This document shows, piece by piece, positions 1 to 4,908 of a stretch of DNA of 7,561 bases. The DNA is from Cyclobacteriaceae bacterium (GTDB taxonomy: Bacteria > Bacteroidota > Bacteroidia > Cytophagales > Cyclobacteriaceae), in the NCBI GenBank assembly GCA_025455225.1, contig JALOMY010000135.1, positions 1 to 7,561 of the forward strand. The letters are read 5' to 3'. The notes beneath the pieces are model-generated. The model was not told the DNA's origin. It saw only the letters and a list, made by a program, of their open reading frames with translations, and ran no database searches. Positions within the stretch are counted from its first letter, which is position 1, and each line of letters opens with the position of its first letter. A program made the position numbers and the translations under genes.

Positions 1-597
1 AACCAGCGCAACCTGGATCGCCTGGGTATTGGAGAAGAAGATTATCAGGTAACCGGAAGACCGGATGACAACAGTGTGGAATACATTATGTGGCTTACAT
101 CCGATAAAGCCGCAGAACTTCGCTCCTTGCCTTTCATTAAATCGGTAACAGAAGAAGTTCAGGATCAATCCTATTCCATATTCCCCTACGCTGATTATTA
201 TGGAAACGGATCCGGAACTGAAAATCAGTTAAACTGGACCCTTGATAATTTTGGTCCTCTGTGGATACCTAAGAAAGGTTCTACCATCTCAATCAACGAC
301 TCAACGCTGGCTCTGTATGGTTTCATTATCACGCATTACGATCATCAGGCCGATGCACGGATTGACAATAAGAAATTATTGATTGATGGTAAGGAAGTAA
401 ACTCGTATACATTCAACCAGAATTATTATTTCATGATGGGTGATAACCGTCATAATTCACTCGACTCACGGTATTGGGGATTTGTACCGGAAGATCACAT
501 TGTAGGTAAAGGATTCTTTATTTGGTTATCGCTTGATCCCAATAAATCGTTCTTAAGTAAAGTGCGGTGGAGTCGGTTTTTCAAAATGATTGACTGA
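1..597 (+). CDS. lepB: Signal peptidase I, C-terminal part (5' end outside window)
   Basis: Membrane-bound serine/lysine protease that removes signal peptides from exported pre-proteins on the outer face of the inner membrane. The open frame runs from base 1 to a TGA at 595-597, giving 198 visible residues. A GTG at 76 lies inside this open frame and is not taken as the start. The decisive signature is family box E, with GDNR encoded at 439-450 followed by HNSLDSRYWGFVPEDHIVGKG; in this family the Asp-Ser-Arg stretch helps build the active site. The segment before it (NFGPLWIPKKG) matches the long-insert form typical of Bacteroidota. The N-terminal membrane anchor, the catalytic Ser box and the Lys box would lie upstream of the window, so catalytic competence cannot be checked here. 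Only 41 nt separate it from the convergent ung gene. The family call is near certain; which lepB paralogue this is remains open. Confidence 0.95.
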   Translation, partial: NQRNLDRLGIGEEDYQVTGRPDDNSVEYIMWLTSDKAAELRSLPFIKSVTEEVQDQSYSIFPYADYYGNGSGTENQLNWTLDNFGPLWIPKKGSTISINDSTLALYGFIITHYDHQADARIDNKKLLIDGKEVNSYTFNQNYYFMMGDNRHNSLDSRYWGFVPEDHIVGKGFFIWLSLDPNKSFLSKVRWSRFFKMID

Positions 598-614
598 ACC
601 CTGCTGTTTCGACC

Positions 615-639
615 ATCTGATCGGCTATCGTTATCAGAT
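615..639. repeat. Inverted repeat between convergent lepB and ung
   Basis: ATCTGAT (615-621) and its reverse complement ATCAGAT (633-639) flank an 11-nt loop in the 41-nt gap between two convergent genes; the right arm touches the last base of the ung stop codon. The position suggests a small shared terminator hairpin. However, the stem has only 7 pairs, is AT-rich, and no T-run follows directly on either strand, so the role is uncertain. Confidence 0.3.
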
Positions 640-1301
640 CACCAGTCAATATCTTTTAATCCTTTACTTTTCAGGTATTCGTTTGCTTTACTGAAATGCC
701 TGCATCCAAAAAATCCACGATCAGCCGAAAAGGGAGAAGGATGTGCAGCCATCAATACAAGGTGCTTGTTACGGTCTATAATTTCACCTTTCTTTTGTGC
801 ATAGGCCCCCCACAGAAGAAAGACTACATGTTCTTTCTCCTCTGAAATTTTCCGGATCACTTCATCCGTAAATGTTTCCCATCCTTTATTCTGATGGGAA
901 CCCGGAGTAGATGCCCGCACTGTTAAAGTTGCATTTAATAAAAGTACCCCTTGCCTCGCCCATCGCTCCAGGTTACCGGTTGTGGGCATGGGTTTACCCA
1001 AATCCACGCGGATCTCTTTAAAAATATTGACCAACGAAGGGGGCATCCGAATTCCATCATGAACCGAAAAACATAACCCATTCGCTTGCCCGGGGCCATG
1101 GTAAGGATCCTGCCCGATAATCACCACTTTTACCTGGTCAAAATCACAGGCATCAAACGCTTTAAAGATCTCCTTGCCCGGTGGATAAACAATCCCAGAT
1201 TGGTACTCCGATTTCACAAAATCGGTAAGTTGGGTAAAGTAAGGCTTGTTGAATTCAGTGGTTAACCTTGATTTCCAGGAAGGTGCAATTTTTACATCCA
1301 T
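639..1301 (-). CDS. ung: Uracil-DNA glycosylase, family 1
   Basis: Cuts uracil from DNA (from dUTP misincorporation or cytosine deamination), leaving an abasic site for base-excision repair in the cytoplasm. The protein has 220 residues, close to the usual length for bacterial Ung. All family-1 motifs are intact. The water-activating loop GQDPYHGPGQANGLCFSV is at residues 63-80, with catalytic Asp65 and uracil-stacking Phe78. LLNATLTV at 121-128 carries the uracil-reading Asn123. The minor-groove loop HPSPFSADRGFFGCRHF starts at the catalytic His187. The start is the ATG read from 1301 down, which gives a normal N-terminus. The gene is divergent from apaG and convergent with lepB, so it is probably transcribed alone. 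I found no clear TAnnTTTG promoter in its upstream region. Function is essentially certain from motif conservation. Confidence 0.98.
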   Translation of the reverse strand: MDVKIAPSWKSRLTTEFNKPYFTQLTDFVKSEYQSGIVYPPGKEIFKAFDACDFDQVKVVIIGQDPYHGPGQANGLCFSVHDGIRMPPSLVNIFKEIRVDLGKPMPTTGNLERWARQGVLLLNATLTVRASTPGSHQNKGWETFTDEVIRKISEEKEHVVFLLWGAYAQKKGEIIDRNKHLVLMAAHPSPFSADRGFFGCRHFSKANEYLKSKGLKDIDW

Positions 1302-1330
1302 GCCCTATATTCAGTAAAAACAGGCCGAAT

Positions 1331-1340
1331 TTTCATGAAA
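1331..1340. promoter_or_regulatory. 10-bp palindrome in the ung/apaG divergent gap
   Basis: TTTCATGAAA is a perfect palindrome midway between the divergent ung and apaG starts, two bases upstream of the apaG -33 TTG. The position would suit an operator for a dimeric regulator. A palindrome of this length can also arise by chance, and no second copy or known regulator was recognised. Confidence 0.2.
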
Positions 1341-1342
1341 GA

Positions 1343-1371
1343 TTGATAATTCCAAAAAATTAATATTTTTG
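1343..1371 (+). promoter_or_regulatory. Bacteroidota-type promoter of apaG
   Basis: TTG at 1343-1345, an 18-nt spacer, then TATTTTTG at 1364-1371 fit the Bacteroidota housekeeping sigma consensus (TTTG at -33, TAnnTTTG at -7). The -7 element ends only six bases before the apaG ATG at 1378. Transcription should therefore begin at or within a few bases of the start codon, implying a leaderless or nearly leaderless mRNA. The start site is inferred, not measured. Confidence 0.6.
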
Positions 1372-1377
1372 AAGCGA

Positions 1378-1764
1378 ATGGTAACGGAAATTACACAAGG
1401 CATTCGGGTCTCCGTTGAAACGGAATACCAGCCGGCTTACTCAAGCCCAAGCCAATACCATTATGTATTTACGTACCGGATTACCATCGAAAATCAAAGT
1501 GATAATACAATCCAGCTGTTGCGCAGACACTGGTTTATAGCCGATGCAGGCTTTAGCCCTCGCGAAGTAGAAGGCGAAGGCGTAGTTGGTCAACAACCTG
1601 TATTGGAACCCGGTCAGGCTCATCAGTATGTTTCAGGCTGCAACCTGAAATCAGGTATTGGTAAAATGACAGGTACTTACCTGATGGAACGAATAGTTGA
1701 TGGCACCCAACTGCAGGTAAACATTCCTGAGTTCGTGATGGTGGCTCCTTTCCGACTCAATTAA
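1378..1764 (+). CDS. apaG: ApaG-domain protein
   Basis: Small all-beta (fibronectin III-like) protein of the ApaG/DUF525 family. It has been linked genetically to Co2+ resistance and Mg2+ efflux in enterobacteria, and the same domain occurs in eukaryotic FBXO3 and PolDIP2; its biochemical role is unsettled. Visible family marks are YVFTYRITIEN at residues 29-39, QLLRRHWFI at 46-54, the glycine motif GEGVVG at 66-71 with QQPVLEPG after it, and the closing IPEF...VAPFRLN. I chose the ATG at 1378 (128 residues) over an in-frame TTG at 1369, because that TTG lies inside the -7 promoter element and 128 residues is a normal family length. In Gammaproteobacteria apaG sits with apaH and ksgA; here it is followed at zero distance by a methyltransferase gene. 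The family is certain; the function is only as well known as the family's. Confidence 0.95.
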   Translation: MVTEITQGIRVSVETEYQPAYSSPSQYHYVFTYRITIENQSDNTIQLLRRHWFIADAGFSPREVEGEGVVGQQPVLEPGQAHQYVSGCNLKSGIGKMTGTYLMERIVDGTQLQVNIPEFVMVAPFRLN

Positions 1765-2538
1765 GTGCAACTTCGTTTTAAGATCAGTGCCTATCTGCAA
1801 TATTGGCTTAATGCCGTTGATGAACATTCCCTGCACTCTCCTTTCCTGTTTGAATTCTACAGACATGTTTTCAAACCCAGGCCTGATCCAGACCCAACCA
1901 TTGAAGCTCTCCGGAAAAGTTACTTGCACAATCAACGCATATTGAAACTTGAAGATCCTGGAGCAGGATCCAAACATGGCTCTGATCAAAGACTGGTACA
2001 ACACATTGCACGGTATAGCTTGAGTCCGGTGCGATTTTCTTCACTCTATGAACGATTAATCCGTTACCGGAATATGCTCACCGTAATTGAATTAGGAACC
2101 TCCCTGGGAATTAATACCTTATATCTCTCAAAACCAGAAGGTGTCCGGGTATACACATTTGAAGGAATTCCGGAACTTGTTCAGATAGCACGTCAGAATT
2201 TTAATTCAATGAATCGGACAAACATTAATTTGATAGAAGGCAATCTTGATACTACGCTGGCTTCTTTTATCGACACAATTCCTTCGGTTGACCTGGTGTT
2301 TATGGATGCGAATCATCGGTATGAACCAACGATGCGCTATTTCGAAACACTTTTACCCAAATGCGGCAATCATACCATCATTCTTGTAGATGATATCCAC
2401 GATTCACCCCAGATGGAAAGAGCCTGGGATAAATTACGCCTTCATCATCGGGTATACACTTCGGTAGATGCGTTCCGGTTCGGAATCCTGTTTCTGGATT
2501 CCAGCCTTTCAAGACAACATTGGTACTGGCAATTTTAA
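1765..2538 (+). CDS. Class I SAM-dependent methyltransferase, substrate unknown
   Basis: A 257-residue protein with a Rossmann-type S-adenosylmethionine methyltransferase core. The N-terminal part (about residues 1-105) contains DEHSLHSPFLFEFY (19-32), a mark of a Bacteroidota-conserved methyltransferase group. The SAM-binding motif I is VIELGTSLGINTLYLS (107-122). An acidic residue after strand 2 (Glu133 in TFEG) should bind the ribose. IEGN (157-160) and DLVFMDANH (176-184) follow, and IILVDDIHDSPQMERAW (205-221) resembles the metal/O-methyltransferase-like (Methyltransf_24) arrangement. No membrane segment or signal peptide is seen. The start is a GTG at 1765, directly after the apaG TAA and in the same frame; no in-frame ATG lies near enough to preserve the HSLHSPF segment. 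It is probably co-transcribed and translationally coupled with apaG. O-methylation of a small molecule is a guess from fold class only. Confidence 0.88.
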   Translation: MQLRFKISAYLQYWLNAVDEHSLHSPFLFEFYRHVFKPRPDPDPTIEALRKSYLHNQRILKLEDPGAGSKHGSDQRLVQHIARYSLSPVRFSSLYERLIRYRNMLTVIELGTSLGINTLYLSKPEGVRVYTFEGIPELVQIARQNFNSMNRTNINLIEGNLDTTLASFIDTIPSVDLVFMDANHRYEPTMRYFETLLPKCGNHTIILVDDIHDSPQMERAWDKLRLHHRVYTSVDAFRFGILFLDSSLSRQHWYWQF

Positions 2539-2539
2539 G

Positions 2540-2569
2540 TTGATTTCGGACTAAATAACCTTAATTTTG
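2540..2569 (+). promoter_or_regulatory. Bacteroidota-type promoter of the coiled-coil gene
   Basis: TTG at 2540-2542, a 19-nt spacer, then TAATTTTG at 2562-2569 followed by C closely match the Bacteroidota -33/-7 consensus. It fills the 54-nt gap after the methyltransferase stop. The expected start of transcription is about 2574-2577, leaving an untranslated leader of under 20 nt before the ATG at 2593. This indicates a new transcription unit separate from apaG. Confidence 0.7.
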
Positions 2570-2592
2570 CACCACCTCTTAATATAAATCCT

Positions 2593-3528
2593 ATGAGTGA
2601 GCCAATTAAAAACGAATCTCAAGTTCCTGACCAAGCCCCTAAGTCCAATAAGAAATATGCCATCATCATCGCTGTTTTATCGGTGATCATTATTATACAA
2701 TTCGTCAACTGGTATTTCAATCGCCAGGAACGAGAACAGTTGCGCGTGGAAAAATCGTCTACTGAACAAGAGTTGGCAACAACTATGCAACGGTTGGAAG
2801 AAATCCGAACCGAGCTTGATCAGAAGATTGTTGAGATTCAAAAGTTGGGTGGCGACATTTCTGAATTAACCCGTGCGAAAGAGGAAATTGAAACCGAATT
2901 AAAACGAACGAGAAGGGCAAATGGCCAGGTCATTAAAGAATTAAAAGACCGTGTGGAGGGTTACGAAACATTACTTAAAAATAAAGATGAGGAGATCGAG
3001 AAACTCCGTAATGTCAACAAAGAATTGCTGACTGAGAATACCTCGCTAAAAACGGAGAAAAATGAGTTAGGGGATTCGATCAACCGGTTAACACAGACTA
3101 AGGAAGAACTTGCCAGTAAAGTAGTAATAGCTTCCCAGCTTAAAGCAGAAAATTTCAGAATTGTTTCAGTTAATGATCGCGGACGTGAACGTGAATCCCC
3201 TTTTCGAAGCCGGCAGGTGGAAACCCTCAAAGTGGAATTTAACCTGGCAGAAAATAATGTGGCACCAATCGAAGGAAAAAAAATTATGATCCGGATTGTG
3301 GATGAAAACGGGCAAGTATTATTTGATGTCGCCCGCGGATCCGGAACTTTCCTCTATAACGGTAAGGAAGAATTTTACACAGCCTCCCAGGAAATCCTGT
3401 TTGATAATACAAGGCAAAAACTGACTTACCTTTATGAAAAGGGCTCGGAATATGCGCCCGGTACTTACCGCCTGGAGGTCTATTGTCAGGATTACCTGAT
3501 GGGTTCAGGTTCATTTGTGGTCAAATAA
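2593..3528 (+). CDS. Membrane-anchored coiled-coil protein with C-terminal beta domain, function unknown
   Basis: I do not recognise a named family. The 311 residues form four parts. First is a polar N-terminal tail (1-21) ending in basic KSNKK. Second is one strongly hydrophobic helix (about 22-42) with an isoleucine-rich core. Third is a long Glu/Lys/Arg-rich heptad-like coiled coil (about 46-186). Fourth is a compact, probably beta-rich domain (about 187-311) with strand-like stretches such as KIMIRIVDENGQVLFDV and the ending TYRLEVYCQDYLMGSGSFVV. The tail precedes an uncleaved signal-anchor-like helix, so it is probably cytoplasmic with the coiled coil and beta domain in the periplasm; topology is not certain, because basic residues also follow the helix. 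Such proteins often attract 'chromosome segregation' or 'SMC-like' labels through coiled-coil similarity, but no ATPase motif is present. It has its own promoter and stands alone ahead of the ribosomal operon. Confidence 0.85.
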   Translation: MSEPIKNESQVPDQAPKSNKKYAIIIAVLSVIIIIQFVNWYFNRQEREQLRVEKSSTEQELATTMQRLEEIRTELDQKIVEIQKLGGDISELTRAKEEIETELKRTRRANGQVIKELKDRVEGYETLLKNKDEEIEKLRNVNKELLTENTSLKTEKNELGDSINRLTQTKEELASKVVIASQLKAENFRIVSVNDRGRERESPFRSRQVETLKVEFNLAENNVAPIEGKKIMIRIVDENGQVLFDVARGSGTFLYNGKEEFYTASQEILFDNTRQKLTYLYEKGSEYAPGTYRLEVYCQDYLMGSGSFVVK

Positions 3529-3573
3529 GACTTTACAGGTATACTAATTCCAATGGGCTGTTTCTGAATTGAA

Positions 3574-3605
3574 AAAGCCTCAAAAAGGGCAAAAAATGAG
3601 GTTTT
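3574..3605 (+). terminator. Possible weak terminator hairpin after the coiled-coil gene
   Basis: AAAGCCTCA (3574-3582) can pair with TGAGGTTTT (3597-3605) as nine pairs, one of them G-U, around a 14-nt purine-rich loop. It lies 45 nt past the stop of the coiled-coil gene. The right arm ends in only four Ts and the stem base is A-T rich, so it would be a weak intrinsic terminator at best. It shares bases 3601-3605 with the next inverted repeat. Confidence 0.4.
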
Positions 3606-3618
3606 AGCCTGCTAAAAC
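3601..3618. repeat. Perfect 8-bp inverted repeat upstream of rpsF
   Basis: GTTTTAGC (3601-3608) and GCTAAAAC (3611-3618) are exact reverse complements separated by CT. The repeat lies about 40 bp upstream of the rpsF -7 element, so it is not in the rpsF leader if that promoter is used. It could be a regulator-binding site on DNA or, in transcripts reading through from the upstream gene, an alternative to the 3574-3605 hairpin. No T-run follows it. Confidence 0.45.
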
Positions 3619-3656
3619 ATGGCAGACGAATATTTTTTCCTTAAAGGATCATTGGC

Positions 3657-3664
3657 TATATTTG
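3657..3664 (+). promoter_or_regulatory. -7 element of the rpsF operon promoter
   Basis: TATATTTG followed by C is a perfect match to the Bacteroidota TAnnTTTG element. The expected -33 position holds only a T-run (about 3632-3638) rather than a clear TTTG. Transcription should start near 3669-3672, giving an AT-rich leader of roughly 25 nt without a Shine-Dalgarno sequence before the rpsF ATG at 3695. Confidence 0.65.
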
Positions 3665-3694
3665 CACCCTCATTTTAAACACATTTAAACATTT

Positions 3695-4075
3695 ATGAAC
3701 AATTACGAAACAGTATTCATTTTGAATCCCGTTTTGTCTGAAGATCAGATGAAGGATACTGTTGAAAAGTTCGTTAAGGTGTTAAAGAAAGCCAATGCTG
3801 AAGTTGTAAACATCGAGCATTGGGGTCTTCGCAAACTGGCTTATCCGATCCAGAAGAAGTCGACCGGTTTCTACAACCTCATCGAGTTTTCATCAGCGCC
3901 TGAAGTGATCGAGTCACTCGAAACGGAGTACAGACGTGATGAATCGGTGATGCGCTTTTTAACCATCACCCTCGACAAACATGCCCTGGCGTACAACGAA
4001 AGAAGACGTAAAGGCGAATTCAAAAAAGAAAACCGTAAACCGGTACGCAAAGCTGAGGAGGAGCTGGCCAAATGA
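3695..4075 (+). CDS. rpsF: 30S ribosomal protein bS6
   Basis: Component of the small ribosomal subunit platform that pairs with bS18. The 126-residue protein opens with MNNYETVFILNP, the standard first strand, followed by the signature stretch NIEHWGLRKLAYPIQKKSTGFYNLIEF (39-65) and MRFLTITLDKHALAYNERRR (86-105). A charged, Lys/Glu/Arg-rich tail (about 102-126) extends past the core fold, as is common in Bacteroidota. The start is the ATG at 3695, preceded by an A/T-rich leader with no Shine-Dalgarno, which is normal for this phylum. It is first in rpsF-rpsR-rplI. Its last codons include three consecutive GAG Glu codons (residues 121-123) that double as a Shine-Dalgarno-like sequence for rpsR, and its stop overlaps the rpsR start. 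Confidence 0.98.
   Translation: MNNYETVFILNPVLSEDQMKDTVEKFVKVLKKANAEVVNIEHWGLRKLAYPIQKKSTGFYNLIEFSSAPEVIESLETEYRRDESVMRFLTITLDKHALAYNERRRKGEFKKENRKPVRKAEEELAK
4056..4063 (+). promoter_or_regulatory. Shine-Dalgarno-like site for rpsR
   Basis: AGGAGGAG inside the 3' end of rpsF contains AGGAGG (4056-4061) and, in a second register, AGGAG (4059-4063). These lie 10 and 8 nt before the rpsR ATG at 4072. It decides for that start over the second ATG at 4081. No comparably strong complement to the 16S 3' end precedes any other start in this window. Confidence 0.6.
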
Positions 4076-4323
4076 CATTAATGAATGAACCGATTAAGCG
4101 TGTAGAACAGAAACCCAAGTACTGCCGCTTCAAGAAAAACGGAATCAAGTACATTGATTATAAAGATCCTGACTTCCTGTTGAAGTTTGTTAATGAACAA
4201 GGCAAAATTCTGCCCCGCAGGTTAACCGGTACAAGCTGGAAATTCCAGAAGAAAGTATCCCAGGCCGTTAAGCGTGCCCGTCATATGGCAATACTTCCTT
4301 ATACGGGTGACTCATTAAAGTAA
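4072..4323 (+). CDS. rpsR: 30S ribosomal protein bS18
   Basis: Small-subunit platform protein that forms a heterodimer with bS6. The 83-residue protein has the signature KYCRFKKNGIKYIDYKDPDFLLKFVNEQGKILPRRLTGTSWKFQKKVSQAVKRARHMAILPY, covering nearly the whole chain. The start chosen is the ATG at 4072, which overlaps the rpsF TGA in an ATGA junction. It gives the MTLMNEP N-terminus, similar to the M-x-L-x-NEP pattern I recall for Bacteroidota bS18, and has a Shine-Dalgarno-like AGGAGGAG at a good distance. The in-frame ATG at 4081 would shorten it by three residues. Many other bacteria place ssb between rpsF and rpsR; here the two are directly coupled, as is usual in Bacteroidota. rplI follows after 28 nt. 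Confidence 0.98.
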   Translation: MTLMNEPIKRVEQKPKYCRFKKNGIKYIDYKDPDFLLKFVNEQGKILPRRLTGTSWKFQKKVSQAVKRARHMAILPYTGDSLK

Positions 4324-4351
4324 TTTCCTGAATTTCTTAACGAATCAGACT

Positions 4352-4795
4352 ATGGAAGTAATATTAAAACAAGATATACAAGGCCTTGGATACAAGAACG
4401 ACATCGTGAAGGTGCGTGCCGGATACGGAAGAAACTATCTGATCCCGAACGGACTCGCTTTGATCGCCAATGATTCCAACAAGCGCCTGATTGAAGAGAA
4501 CTCACGCCAGATGGCACATAAAGCTGAAAAGCTTAAACAGGATGCCGTTAACCTGGCTGAAAAAATGAAGGATCTTACCGTAGAAATCCGCACTAAAGCA
4601 GGAGAATCCGGAAAGATTTTCGGTGCAGTTACTGCCTTGCAGGTTTCTGAAGTATTAAAGCAAAAAGGTTTCGAGGTTGATCGTAAGAAAGTTATTTTTA
4701 AAGAGCAACCCAAGCAAATTGGCACGTATACGGTTACGCTTGACCTTCATAAAGAAGTAAAGCATGAAATCAAAGTAAACGTAGTATCTGAATAA
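4352..4795 (+). CDS. rplI: 50S ribosomal protein bL9
   Basis: Large-subunit protein near the L1 stalk base, with two globular domains joined by a long helix; it affects frame maintenance during translation. The 147 residues show the N-terminal domain signature GLGYKNDIVKVRAGYGRNYLIPNGLA (11-36), a charged connecting helix (about 42-75), and the C-terminal domain with KAGESGKIFGAVTALQVSEVLKQKGFEVDRKKV (about 82-114). Length is normal for the family. The ATG at 4352 follows a 28-nt spacer after rpsR; I see neither a Shine-Dalgarno sequence nor a separate promoter there, so it is the last gene of the rpsF operon. A strong terminator begins 11 nt after its stop codon. Confidence 0.98.
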   Translation: MEVILKQDIQGLGYKNDIVKVRAGYGRNYLIPNGLALIANDSNKRLIEENSRQMAHKAEKLKQDAVNLAEKMKDLTVEIRTKAGESGKIFGAVTALQVSEVLKQKGFEVDRKKVIFKEQPKQIGTYTVTLDLHKEVKHEIKVNVVSE

Positions 4796-4806
4796 TCAGA
4801 ATACAC

Positions 4807-4853
4807 AAAAACAAAAACCCCGGAGCGAAAATCGTTTCGGGGTTTTTGTTTTT
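4807..4853 (+). terminator. Strong intrinsic terminator of the rpsF-rpsR-rplI operon
   Basis: The left arm at 4807-4822 (A-run, C, A-run, CCCCG) is an exact reverse complement of the right arm at 4838-4853 (CGGGG, T-run, G, T-run): 16 continuous pairs. Bases 4823-4828 can pair further with 4832-4837, including two G-U pairs, closing on an AAA loop. The GC core followed by T-rich sequence is a textbook rho-independent terminator. The mirrored A-tract means it could also stop transcription arriving from the right. Confidence 0.95.
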
Positions 4854-4908
4854 ATATCCTTTCTATTCATCAATTTTAGGCTAACTTTCATTTACTGGAA
4901 ATCTGACA

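Noticed and set aside
76..78. GTG as the start of the first gene
   Set aside because: The frame is open back to base 1 and signal peptidase I needs an N-terminal anchor and catalytic boxes upstream, so the gene is simply cut by the window edge.
206..218. Repeat CGGATCCGGAACT, also found near 3337
   Set aside because: Both copies encode Gly-Ser-Gly-Thr in unrelated proteins and have no shared flanks, so this is coincidence of codon choice rather than a dispersed repeat.
1651..2004. Minus-strand open frame of 117 codons across the apaG-methyltransferase junction
   Set aside because: It runs opposite two well-supported genes and its translation shows no family motif; the same applies to the other antisense frames within the coiled-coil, rpsF, rplI, GSCFA and YyaL genes.
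4081..4083. Second in-frame ATG as the rpsR start
   Set aside because: The ATG at 4072 has better Shine-Dalgarno spacing, gives the ATGA overlap with rpsF, and yields the N-terminus expected of Bacteroidota bS18.
4882..4889. TAACTTTC as a -7 element for the GSCFA gene
   Set aside because: It misses the final G of TAnnTTTG and no TTG lies at the proper distance upstream; the promoter for this unit therefore remains unidentified.
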